A stretch of DNA of 6,547 nucleotides from an uncultured Acetobacteraceae bacterium (GTDB lineage Bacteria > Pseudomonadota > Alphaproteobacteria > Acetobacterales > Acetobacteraceae), in the NCBI GenBank assembly GCA_937874445.1, contig CALNAL010000009.1, positions 1-6,547 on the forward strand. The letters run 5' to 3'. The notes below the pieces were generated by a model. That model ran no database searches and was not told where the DNA came from. It saw only the letters and a list, made by a program, of their open reading frames with translations. The position numbers and the translations under genes are program-made. Numbering within the stretch: position 1 is the first letter of the stretch; every line of letters starts with the position of its first letter. Shown here in pieces: positions 1-5,909 of the stretch.

Positions 1-923
1 TGGCCGGGGGACTGGCCGGCTATGCCGTGTCCGCCTCGGCGACCGACATGGTCGTGCACGGCGGGGGCGTCGCCTCCGGCGGTTCGCCCCTGCCGGAGGG
101 GCTCGCCCTGCCGGACCCGCTGGCCGGCGGCCTGCAGGCGCGCCCGACCGTGCCCGCCCAGGCGATGGAGGCCCTGCCGCCGTGGCGTCGCTTCGCCGTG
201 GCGCCCGCGCCCGCCGATGGCCGCCCGGTGATCGCCATCGTCATCGACGACGTGGGCGAGCTGCGCGGCCCGTCCGAGCGGGCGGTGGCCCTGCCCGGGG
301 CGGTCACGCTGGCCTGGTTCCCCTTTTCGCGGGACCTGGCCAACCAGGTCGCCGCCTCCTCGGCGCGCGGGCACGAGACCCTGCTGCACATGCCGATGCA
401 GGCCTCCTATACCAATTCCATCGCCCAGACCGGCCCCGACCCGCTGCGGGTGGACATCCCCCGCGATGTCAACCTGTCCCGGCTGCGCACCGCCATGCAG
501 GCGGTGCCGCAGGCGGTGGGGCTGAACAACCACATGGGCACGCTGGTCACCCGCAACGAACCGCTGATGGAGATGGTGGCCGGCGAGACCCGCAGCCGGG
601 GCATGCTGTTCCTCGACAGCATGGTGGTGGCGCATAGCTACGGCCTGCCGACGGCGCTGCAGGCGGGGGTTCCGGCCGCCGCCAACGACATCTTCCTCGA
701 CCCGATCATGGGCTCGGCCTCGGTGCTCCAGCAGCTCGACCGGGTGGAGCACGCGGCGCGCCATCGCGGCTATGCCATCGCCATCGGCCATCCCCACCCC
801 CGCACCCTGGAGGGGCTGGAGGCCTGGCTGCCGACGGTGGCCGCCAAGGGCCTGGTGCTGTGGCCGATCTCGGCCGCTGTCGCCTTCCGCAACCACCTCG
901 ACCTGCCGGGCGTGCCGGTCTGA
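1..923 (+). CDS. Divergent polysaccharide deacetylase family protein (YibQ/DUF610-like), 5' end missing
   Basis: The frame is open from the first complete codon (position 3) to TGA at 921-923, so the true start lies upstream. The first visible residues, AGGLAGYAVSA, look like the end of a membrane anchor or signal segment. A Pro/Ala/Gly-rich linker follows, then the catalytic-like domain from about VIAIVIDDVG onward. Hallmarks of the family appear in order: IVIDD, the GHETLLHMPM block, GLNNHMGT, LFLDS, the DIFLD strand and IAIGHPHPRTL near the C-terminus. Family knowledge: these are periplasmic or membrane-anchored NodB-fold relatives; in alphaproteobacteria the gene often follows an S41 peptidase (ctpA), whose place here is outside the window. 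The true substrate is uncertain, probably a cell-wall or envelope polysaccharide. The gene ends 14 nt before repeat copy 1. Family assignment is firm, the enzymatic role less so. Confidence 0.9.
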   Translation, partial: AGGLAGYAVSASATDMVVHGGGVASGGSPLPEGLALPDPLAGGLQARPTVPAQAMEALPPWRRFAVAPAPADGRPVIAIVIDDVGELRGPSERAVALPGAVTLAWFPFSRDLANQVAASSARGHETLLHMPMQASYTNSIAQTGPDPLRVDIPRDVNLSRLRTAMQAVPQAVGLNNHMGTLVTRNEPLMEMVAGETRSRGMLFLDSMVVAHSYGLPTALQAGVPAAANDIFLDPIMGSASVLQQLDRVEHAARHRGYAIAIGHPHPRTLEGLEAWLPTVAAKGLVLWPISAAVAFRNHLDLPGVPV

Positions 924-936
924 GGAAAGGGCAGGT

Positions 937-1079
937 AAGGTCTTCTTTTTCCTGAAGGAAAAAGAAGCAAAAAGGACTTTTATTCGTTTGGCTCCGCGTC
1001 TGACCCCAGGCGCGGAGCCTTAACGTACAGAGCTTTCCTGGTTCTCCTTTCGCGAAAGGAGACCACCTTCCTTGCTTTG
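937..1079 (-). repeat. Intergenic three-hairpin repeat, copy 1 (inverted)
   Basis: This 143-bp stretch is the reverse complement of 6111-6254 at about 88-90% identity by hand alignment. The longest identical block is 41 nt (941-981 against 6209-6249). It holds three hairpins: 942-967, a perfect 11-bp stem with loop TGAA; 990-1019, a perfect 9-bp outer stem on GGCTCCGCG; and 1043-1062, a perfect 20-bp palindrome TCTCCTTTCGCGAAAGGAGA. It fills most of the 234-nt gap between the deacetylase gene and the DUF134-NifX gene. It may act as a transcription-end or RNA-stability element for the upstream gene, but no clean hairpin-plus-T-run is present on the plus strand. I do not recognise it as a named element. 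Confidence 0.9.
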
Positions 1080-1103
1080 CCCGCCCCCGGGAGGAGGCGG
1101 CGC

Positions 1104-1131
1104 TTGCACATGGCGCGGGAGGGGCTAATAT
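1104..1131 (+). promoter_or_regulatory. Sigma70-like promoter of the DUF134-NifX operon
   Basis: TTGCAC (1104-1109) and TAATAT (1126-1131) are separated by 16 bp and lie in the only non-repeat part of the gap before the gene. The -10 box matches the consensus in five of six positions. Initiation would be expected near 1138, about 20 nt before the ATG at 1158. There is no convincing Shine-Dalgarno in that leader, so translation would be nearly leaderless. The -10 box overlaps the palindrome at 1128-1147. This is read from sequence only. Confidence 0.6.
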
Positions 1132-1147
1132 GAGCACACGCTCATAT
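1128..1147. promoter_or_regulatory. Perfect palindromic operator candidate (8-4-8)
   Basis: The sequence ATATGAGCACACGCTCATAT is two perfect 8-bp inverted half-sites (ATATGAGC / GCTCATAT) around ACAC. It starts inside the predicted -10 box and would cover roughly -10 to +10, a classic repressor position. It ends 10 nt before the start codon of a helix-turn-helix DUF134 protein, so autoregulation by that protein is the simplest inference. No second copy was found in the window, including upstream of the cyd operon. An RNA hairpin in the leader is a less likely alternative because most of the left arm would lie upstream of the transcription start. Confidence 0.6.
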
Positions 1148-1157
1148 CGAAGCTCCC

Positions 1158-1826
1158 ATGGCCCCACCCTGCAAAATCCGCCGCGTCTCCCCGCCCGGCA
1201 TGGTCCGCCTCTTCCGTCCGGAAGGTGCGGAGGAGGCGCCGCTGCGCACGCTGCGCCTGCGGCTGGACGGGCTGGAGGCCCTGCGCCTGGTCGAGCTGCT
1301 CGGTCTGGACCAGACGGCGGCGGCGGCGCGGATGGGCATTTCGCGCCAGACCTTCGGGCGGGTGCTGGCCGGGGCCCGCCGGGTGGTGGCCCAGGCCGTG
1401 GTGGGCGGATTCGCCCTGCGCATCGCCGATGACGAGGCGGTCTGCGCCCCGGCCGCGCTCCCGGCCGGCGCCCGCCCGGTGGCGGTGAGCGCGGAGGCGG
1501 CCTCGCTGGAGGCGGCGGTGGCGCCGCGCTTCGGCCGGGCGCCGGGCTTCCTGCTGGTCGATCCCGTGACCTTTGCCTGCGAATACCTTTCCCACGAGAG
1601 CGGGGGTCCCCAGGGCCGGGGCACCGACGCCGTGGCGCGGCTGGCCCGCGCGGGCGTCGCGGCGGTGCTGACCGGATTTCTCGGCCCGCGGGCCGCCGAG
1701 GCCCTGGCGGCGGCCGGCATTCCCGCCTTCGACGGACTCGGCGCCCTCAGCGTGCGCGAGGCGGTCGAGCAGTATGCGCGGGGCGCGCTTTCGCCCTCTC
1801 TTTCCTCCGAAAGGACCTCCCCATGA
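1158..1826 (+). CDS. DUF134 helix-turn-helix protein fused to a NifX-like (Nitro_FeMo-Co) domain
   Basis: A 222-aa protein in two parts. Residues 1-98 match the DUF134 (UPF0251) family: a basic N-terminus MAPPCKIRRV, the segment LDGLEALRLVELLGLDQTAA, then a helix-turn-helix around 51-72 (AAARMGISRQTFGRVL) and the helix ARRVVAQAVVGG. Residues about 106-210 resemble the dinitrogenase iron-molybdenum cofactor domain of NifX/NafY/NifB tails: PVAVSAE, APRFGRAPGFLLVD, AVLTGFLGPRAAEALAAAGIPAF and SVREAVEQY. The expected role is a DNA-binding protein whose C-terminal domain senses or binds a metal or Fe-S cofactor. ATG 1158 is the first usable start after an in-frame stop at 1131-1133, and it has no clear Shine-Dalgarno. 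The stop overlaps the next ATG (1823-1826), so the two genes are translationally coupled. Family calls are good; ligand and targets are unknown. Confidence 0.85.
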   Translation: MAPPCKIRRVSPPGMVRLFRPEGAEEAPLRTLRLRLDGLEALRLVELLGLDQTAAAARMGISRQTFGRVLAGARRVVAQAVVGGFALRIADDEAVCAPAALPAGARPVAVSAEAASLEAAVAPRFGRAPGFLLVDPVTFACEYLSHESGGPQGRGTDAVARLARAGVAAVLTGFLGPRAAEALAAAGIPAFDGLGALSVREAVEQYARGALSPSLSSERTSP

Positions 1827-2221
1827 ACGGTTCCATTGCGATTGCGGTCGATCAGCCGGCCGGCCCGCTGTCGTGGCTCGACGCGATTCCCTCGGCGCAT
1901 TTCGGCAGTTGCAGCGGGTTCGCGATCGTGGACTGGCAGGACGGCCAGGCCCGCAGCGCGACGGTGGTGGCCGCCCCGCCGCACGAGGAGGGCGGCTGCA
2001 TGTCCCGCGTGCGGCTGCTGGCCGGGCAGGGAGTCACCGCCATCGTCACCGGCGGGGCCGGCGGGCGGGCGCTGATGGCGATGGAACAGGCCGGTCTGCC
2101 CGTCTGGCGCGCGCTGGATGGCGGCAGCGTCGCGGATTCGCTGACGGCGCTGGACCAGGGGCGGCTAGAGCGCTTCCTGGAGGGGTGCAGCGGGCATGGC
2201 GATTGCGGCCATCACGCCTGA
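1823..2221 (+). CDS. NifB/NifX family iron-molybdenum cluster-binding-like protein
   Basis: A 132-aa single-domain protein of the Nitro_FeMo-Co fold. Visible landmarks are SIAIAVDQ at the N-terminus, SAHFGSCSGFAIVD at 24-37, VTAIVTGGAGGRALMAMEQAG at 71-91, LPVWRA and GGSVADSLTAL at 100-110. The end, GCSGHGDCGHHA (121-132), carries Cys122, His125, Cys128, His130 and His131, a likely metal or cluster ligand set; Cys30 and Cys59 add further candidates. The start is supported by GAAAGGA at 1809-1815, 7 nt upstream, and by the ATGA overlap with the DUF134-NifX gene. Family members carry or scaffold Fe-S/FeMo-co precursors, but stand-alone copies outside nif clusters are of uncertain role, and no nif genes are visible here. 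Probably cytoplasmic; no signal peptide is seen. Confidence 0.82.
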   Translation: MNGSIAIAVDQPAGPLSWLDAIPSAHFGSCSGFAIVDWQDGQARSATVVAAPPHEEGGCMSRVRLLAGQGVTAIVTGGAGGRALMAMEQAGLPVWRALDGGSVADSLTALDQGRLERFLEGCSGHGDCGHHA

Positions 2222-2227
2222 CGGGCG

Positions 2228-2258
2228 CCCCCGCTCTTCACGATCCGGAGAGCGGGGG
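2228..2258 (+). terminator. GC-rich hairpin after the NifX-like gene, weak terminator candidate
   Basis: A perfect 10-bp stem, CCCCCGCTCT (2228-2237) with AGAGCGGGGG (2249-2258), closes an 11-nt loop 6 nt after the stop codon. No T-run follows, so a standard intrinsic terminator is not supported. It may protect the mRNA 3' end or help attenuate read-through into the next operon. Confidence 0.45.
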
Positions 2259-2268
2259 ACGCGCGCCA

Positions 2269-2297
2269 TTGCTGCCGACATTAGCGGTTCCTAAACT
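2269..2297 (+). promoter_or_regulatory. Possible promoter of the arsR-cyd operon
   Basis: TTGCTG (2269-2274) and TAAACT (2292-2297) are spaced by 17 bp, 34 nt before the ATG of the ArsR-type gene. This is the only AT-richer stretch in the 109-nt gap, and no promoter-like gap exists further down the operon. The hexamers match consensus only partly (3/6 and 4/6). A loose inverted pair TTAGCGG/GCCGTAA (2281-2287, 2299-2305) flanks the -10 and could belong to an operator, but its symmetry is poor. Confidence 0.35.
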
Positions 2298-2330
2298 TGC
2301 CGTAAGAAATAGGTCGGGAAGTGGAACCGA

Positions 2331-2786
2331 ATGGTCTGTCCCACCGCGGCGGATGCCATCTGCGCGGACTGCACGAGGGAACTGGCACGGCTGCTGAAGC
2401 TGCTGGCCCATCCGCACCGCCTTGCCGTACTGTGCCACCTGGCGCGGCACGGCGAGAGTCGGGCCGGCGTGCTGGCCGAGATGCTGGTGCAGTTGGCGGC
2501 CCGTGATGGCGCGGTGGCGCCTTCGCAGTCCGCGCTCTCGCAACACCTTGCCCTGCTGCGGGCGGAGGGGCTGGTGGCGGCGCGGCGCGAGGTGCACGCC
2601 GTGTGGTATCGTCTGGCCGACCCGCGGGTGGAGCGGCTGCTCGGTGCGCTGGGGCGCCTGCCCTGCCCATACGAGATGGGTCCCTACGAGACGGCTCCCC
2701 ACGCGAGGGCGCCGTCCGGAATCAAGCCAGCCGGGGCGGGTCCGTTCCGGCCGGCCACAAAGGCTTGCAAGGAGATGAGGGGATGA
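2331..2786 (+). CDS. ArsR-family regulator with the two-cysteine pattern of BigR/SqrR/YgaV sulfide/persulfide sensors
   Basis: A 151-aa winged helix-turn-helix regulator. LARLLKLLAHPHRLAVLCHLARHGE (18-42) is the ArsR N-terminal helix pair; PSQSALSQHLALLRAEGLVAARREVHAVWYRLADPRVERLL (64-104) holds the recognition helix and wing. Cys35 in AVLCHL and Cys112 in LPCP correspond to the reactive pair of SqrR (Cys41/Cys107) and BigR, which form a disulfide or polysulfide bridge and release DNA. Spacing here is 77 rather than 66 residues because about 11 extra residues (around 54-64) sit before the recognition helix. Additional features are a CADC motif at 11-14 and a 39-residue basic, Pro/Gly-rich tail after Cys112. 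The start is supported by GGGAAG about 9 nt upstream. It is first in the operon and overlaps the DUF2892 gene by ATGA, so it likely controls the cyd genes and itself. Subfamily placement is from memory of the motifs. Confidence 0.82.
   Translation: MVCPTAADAICADCTRELARLLKLLAHPHRLAVLCHLARHGESRAGVLAEMLVQLAARDGAVAPSQSALSQHLALLRAEGLVAARREVHAVWYRLADPRVERLLGALGRLPCPYEMGPYETAPHARAPSGIKPAGAGPFRPATKACKEMRG
2769..2774 (+). promoter_or_regulatory. Ribosome binding site deciding the DUF2892 start
   Basis: AAGGAG lies 8 nt before ATG 2783. The reading frame is open far upstream (from 2603), but only the stretch from 2783 matches DUF2892, and this site plus the ATGA overlap fixes the start there. Confidence 0.75.
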
Positions 2787-3004
2787 TTCCCAATGTCGGG
2801 GCCGTCGATCGCACGATCCGCCTGGGGATAGGGCTGTTCCTGCTATCGATGCTGTTCTGGGGAAGCGGGCCGTGGCGCTGGGCGGGGCTGATCGGCATCG
2901 TGCCGATCGTCACCGCGACGGTGCGCTTCTGCCCGCTCTATGCCGCGCTGGGCTGGCGGACCTGCCGGCGCAATGCCGACGGCAGCTGCGGGTGCGGGCA
3001 TTGA
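2783..3004 (+). CDS. Small DUF2892 (YgaP-like transmembrane) protein
   Basis: A 73-aa membrane protein that begins MIPNVGAVDRTIRLGIG, the usual DUF2892 opening (N-x-G-x-x-DR-x-x-R). Two hydrophobic helices follow, about 13-27 and 33-48, joined by a short GSGPWRW turn, then the family's CPLY...G..TC motif (RFCPLYAALGWRTC, 48-61). The tail adds Cys69 and Cys71 in SCGCGH. The family forms the membrane half of YgaP, where a rhodanese domain precedes it; here the rhodanese half is absent. In E. coli ygaP is paired with ygaV, an ArsR regulator of the same type as the gene just upstream, so the pairing itself seems conserved. A role in sulfur or redox handling at the inner membrane is inferred. Its stop overlaps the TTG start of cydP. 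Confidence 0.85.
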   Translation: MIPNVGAVDRTIRLGIGLFLLSMLFWGSGPWRWAGLIGIVPIVTATVRFCPLYAALGWRTCRRNADGSCGCGH

Positions 3005-3186
3005 CGGCGGCCTGCCCCTCGCGGCCCGGCTTCGGGCGTCGTCTCGGCCGCGAGATCGCACTGGTGATCGGCCTCAAGGTCGTTGCCATTTTCGCGCTGT
3101 GGTTCGCATTCTTTTCGCCATCGCATCGTCCTGTCATTGATCCTTCCGCGCAGATTGCCGGCGCGGTTTCCATGACTCAGAGGTAG
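3001..3186 (+). CDS. cydP: Cytochrome bd oxidase putative small subunit CydP
   Basis: A 61-aa single-span protein directly upstream of cydA. The core RRLGREIALVIGLKVVAIFA plus LWFAFFSPSHRPVID (13-47) matches the CydP pattern as I recall it: a basic cytoplasmic segment, REIA, a Lys within one transmembrane helix (about 18-38), and FFSP-HRP at the exit of the membrane. The family is known as a small accessory protein encoded next to cydAB; its exact function is unsettled. The preferred start is TTG 3001, which overlaps the DUF2892 stop as TTGA; GTG 2992 in the same frame is an alternative that adds three residues. No Shine-Dalgarno is seen, so translation probably depends on coupling. The stop codon is 6 nt before the cydA ATG. 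Confidence 0.78.
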   Translation: MTAACPSRPGFGRRLGREIALVIGLKVVAIFALWFAFFSPSHRPVIDPSAQIAGAVSMTQR

Positions 3187-3192
3187 GCCATC

Positions 3193-4743
3193 ATGGATGT
3201 TGTTTCGCTTGCCCGACTGCAGTTCGGCCTCACGGCCATGTATCATTTCCTGTTCGTGCCTCTGACTCTCGGACTGTCGATCATCCTGGTGATCATGGAG
3301 AGCGTGTGGTACGCGACGGGGCGCACCATCTGGCGCGACATGGTGAAGTTCTGGGGCCTGCTCTTCGGGATCAACTTCGCCATGGGTGTTGCCACGGGCA
3401 TCACCATGGAGTTCCAGTTCGGCACGAACTGGGCGTACTATTCGCACTACGTGGGCGACATCTTCGGCGCCCCGCTGGCCATCGAAGGAATGATGGCCTT
3501 CTTCCTTGAGGCCACCTTCATCGGCCTGTTCTTCTTCGGCTGGCAGAAGCTCTCGCGGGGGGCGCATCTTTTCGTCACCTGCATGGTGGCGCTGGGCTCC
3601 AACCTCTCGGCGCTGTGGATCCTCATCGCCAACGGCTGGATGCAGTATCCGGTCGGCGCGCGGTTCAATGTCGAGACCATGCGCATGGAGGTTTCCAACT
3701 TCGCGCAGGTGGTGCTCAACCCGGTGGCGCAGGTGAAATTCGTGCACACCACGGCGGCGGGCTACGTCACCGGCGCGATGTTCGTGCTGTCGATCAGCGC
3801 GCTCTACCTGCTGCGCAAGAAGTATCGTCCGCTGGCGCTGCGCTCGATGACGGTGGCCGCGGCCTTCGGCATCGCCGCCTCGCTGGCGGCCGTCGTGCTG
3901 GGCGACGAGAGCGGCTACACCGCCGGCGAGAACCAGAAGATGAAGGTCGCCGCGATCGAGGCCGAGTGGAACACCGAGGCGGCTCCGGCCTCCTTCACCC
4001 TCGTCGGCCTGCCCGACCGCGACGCGCACACCACCCACTACGCCATCCGCATTCCCTTCGCGCTGGGCCTGATCGTCACGCGCTCGGTTTCCGGCCAGGT
4101 GCCGGGCATCAACGACCTGGTGGCGGACGCGAAGAACCGCATCGCGAGCGGCATGCTGGCCTATGGCGCGATGACCAAGCTGCGCGCCGACAAGACCGAC
4201 GCGGCCGCGCGCGCCGTCTTCGATGCGAACGTGAACGACCTGGGCTATGCCCTGCTGCTCAAGCGCTACACGCCCAACGTGGTGGACGCGACGCCCGCGC
4301 AGATCCAGGCCGCGGCGTGGGACACGGTGCCGCCGGTGGCGCCGCTGTTCTGGAGCTTCCGCGTCATGGTGGGGCTGGGCTTCTACTTCATCCTGCTGTT
4401 CGGCACGATGTTCTTCCTGTCGTGCCGGCGCCGGCTGGAGAGCTGCCCGATGCTGCTGAAGGTCTGCGTCTGCTCGCTGCCGCTGCCGTGGATCGCCTCG
4501 GAGGTGGGCTGGTACGTGGCGGAAGGCGGGCGCCAGCCGTGGACCATCGACGGCGTGCTGCCGACCTTCCTGTCGGCCTCTTCGCTGCCGGCCTCCAATC
4601 TCTGGCTGTCGGTCGGCGGTTTCGTGCTGCTCTACTCGGCGCTGGCCGTGGTGGAGGTCTTCCTGATGATCCGCACGGTGCGTCACGGCCCCGACATGAC
4701 CGAGGATGCCGCCCCCGCGGCCCTCGTCCAGCCGGCCGAGTGA
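3193..4743 (+). CDS. cydA: Cytochrome bd-type quinol oxidase subunit I, long Q-loop type
   Basis: A 516-aa polytopic membrane protein, close to E. coli CydA in length and aligned with it almost without gaps at an offset of one residue for the first 450 positions. Conserved residues are present: His18 (heme b595 ligand), His185 and Met392 (heme b558 ligands), Glu98 and Glu106 (proton path), Arg390, Lys251 and Glu256 (quinol binding in the Q-loop), and Glu444 within GWYVAEGGRQPW (439-450). The Q-loop from about 240 to 380 is the long form, including a segment around 300-365 ending in LLLKRYTPNV, so this is L-type rather than the short-loop CIO type. It oxidises ubiquinol or menaquinol in the inner membrane and reduces oxygen to water with CydB and CydX. 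GAGG at 3180-3183 is the likely Shine-Dalgarno. Nothing suggests loss of function. Confidence 0.98.
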   Translation: MDVVSLARLQFGLTAMYHFLFVPLTLGLSIILVIMESVWYATGRTIWRDMVKFWGLLFGINFAMGVATGITMEFQFGTNWAYYSHYVGDIFGAPLAIEGMMAFFLEATFIGLFFFGWQKLSRGAHLFVTCMVALGSNLSALWILIANGWMQYPVGARFNVETMRMEVSNFAQVVLNPVAQVKFVHTTAAGYVTGAMFVLSISALYLLRKKYRPLALRSMTVAAAFGIAASLAAVVLGDESGYTAGENQKMKVAAIEAEWNTEAAPASFTLVGLPDRDAHTTHYAIRIPFALGLIVTRSVSGQVPGINDLVADAKNRIASGMLAYGAMTKLRADKTDAAARAVFDANVNDLGYALLLKRYTPNVVDATPAQIQAAAWDTVPPVAPLFWSFRVMVGLGFYFILLFGTMFFLSCRRRLESCPMLLKVCVCSLPLPWIASEVGWYVAEGGRQPWTIDGVLPTFLSASSLPASNLWLSVGGFVLLYSALAVVEVFLMIRTVRHGPDMTEDAAPAALVQPAE

Positions 4744-4755
4744 GGGAGAGAGACC

Positions 4756-5895
4756 ATGATCGATTATGAAATCCTGCGTCTGCTCTGGTGGGCCGTGCTG
4801 GGGGTGCTGCTGATCGGCATCGCCGTGATGGACGGTTTCGACTACGGCGCGGCCATCCTGCTGCCCTTCGTCGGCAAGACCGACGCCGAGCGCCGGCTGG
4901 TCATCAACACGGTCGGCCCGGTGTGGGAGGGCAACCAGGTGTGGCTGATCCTCGGCGCCGGGGCGATCTTCGCCGCCTGGCCGCAGCTCTACGCGGTGGC
5001 CTTCTCGGGCTTCTACCTGGCCATGCTGCTGCTGCTGGCCTCGCTGATCCTGCGGCCGGTGGGCTTCAAGTTCCGCGGCAAGGTGGAATCCGCCGGCTGG
5101 CGCACGGTGTGGGACCTGGCGCTCTTCGTGGGCGGGCTGGTGCCGGCGCTGGTCTATGGCGTGGCCTTCGGCAATGCCCTGCAGGGCGTGCCGTTCCGCA
5201 TCGACGACACCATGCGCATGTTCTACGAGGGCACGGTGTGGGGGCTGTTCAATCCGTTCGGCCTGCTGGCGGGTCTGCTCTCGGTGGCGATGATCACGCT
5301 GCACGGCGGCACCTGGCTGGCGTGCAAGACCACCGGCCCGGTGAAGGCCCGTGCCGCGAAGGCGGCGGTGGGCGCGGGCATCGTCGCGGTGGTGCTGTTC
5401 GCGATCGGCGGGTTCTGGGTGGGGCACATCGATTTCTACGCCCTCTCGGGCACCATTGATCCCAACGGCCCGTCCAATCCGCTGGCCAAGCACGTCGTCA
5501 TGGCGGCGGGCGGGCTGCTCACCAACTACGGCAGGTTCCCGCTGGCGATGCTGGCGCCGGTGGTCGGCTTTGCCGGACTGATCGGGGCGCTGCTGCTGGC
5601 CCGCGGCGGCAGGCGGCCCAAGCTGGCCTTCGTGCTGTCCTCGCTGGGCATCGCTGGCATCATTGCCACCGCCGGCATCTCGGCCTTCCCCTTCCTGCTG
5701 CCCTCCTCGATCGCCCCGGGGGCCAGCATGATGGTGTGGGATTCCTCTTCCTCGTTCATCACCCTGGCCGTCATGACCGGCGTGACCGTCGTCTTCCTGC
5801 CGATCATTCTGATCTACACGGGGTGGGTCTATCGCGTCCTGCGCGGGCCTCTGTCGGTCGAGGAGATCGGCAAAGACTCCAAGGCATTCTACTGA
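4756..5895 (+). CDS. cydB: Cytochrome bd-type quinol oxidase subunit II
   Basis: A 379-aa membrane protein matching E. coli CydB in length and along its whole sequence: MIDYEILRLLWWAVLGVLLIG, then MDGFDYGAA with Asp26 and Asp29, GPVWEGNQVWLI (54-65), FAAWPQLYAVAFSGFYLAM, RPVGFKFRGK, VAFGNALQGVPF, NPFGLLAGLLSVAMI, and near the end FPFLLPSS, MVWDSSSS and PIILIYTGWVYRVLRG. Position 58 is Glu where E. coli has Asp58 of the proton channel, a conservative change. The protein pairs with CydA as a pseudo-symmetric heterodimer and has about eight to nine transmembrane helices. It starts 12 nt after cydA with AGGGAG at 4743-4748 as ribosome binding site. The cydX gene follows after 14 nt. Confidence 0.98.
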   Translation: MIDYEILRLLWWAVLGVLLIGIAVMDGFDYGAAILLPFVGKTDAERRLVINTVGPVWEGNQVWLILGAGAIFAAWPQLYAVAFSGFYLAMLLLLASLILRPVGFKFRGKVESAGWRTVWDLALFVGGLVPALVYGVAFGNALQGVPFRIDDTMRMFYEGTVWGLFNPFGLLAGLLSVAMITLHGGTWLACKTTGPVKARAAKAAVGAGIVAVVLFAIGGFWVGHIDFYALSGTIDPNGPSNPLAKHVVMAAGGLLTNYGRFPLAMLAPVVGFAGLIGALLLARGGRRPKLAFVLSSLGIAGIIATAGISAFPFLLPSSIAPGASMMVWDSSSSFITLAVMTGVTVVFLPIILIYTGWVYRVLRGPLSVEEIGKDSKAFY

Positions 5896-5909
5896 AGGAG
5901 CCCGGACAC

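Noticed and set aside
706..1167. Minus-strand open frame through repeat copy 1, sharing the peptide KSPFCFFFLQEKED with a plus-strand frame through copy 2
   Set aside because: The similarity comes from the nucleotide repeat itself. The frames run into real genes in other frames (the deacetylase gene at copy 1, cydX and the cytochrome gene at copy 2) and have no ribosome binding site or credible start. It is worth noting only because hypothetical proteins may be annotated from this repeat.
1142..1984. Minus-strand 280-codon frame opposite the DUF134-NifX gene
   Set aside because: It has Arg/Ala/Ser-rich composition and no domain; the plus strand has two well-supported protein families in the same place.
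1158..2221. Evidence of a nitrogen-fixation cluster
   Set aside because: NifX-type domains occur widely outside nif regions, and no other nif gene is visible in the window.
2603..2782. Longer upstream start for the DUF2892 gene
   Set aside because: This would run out of frame across the ArsR gene, has no family similarity before MIPNVG, and the strong AAGGAG at 2769-2774 supports ATG 2783.
2938..5493. An 851-codon open frame on the minus strand opposite cydP, cydA and cydB
   Set aside because: Its translation is rich in His, Arg, Gln and Glu with no recognisable domain, and it mirrors the third-position GC bias of cydA and cydB, whose conserved residues are intact. It is an antisense shadow.
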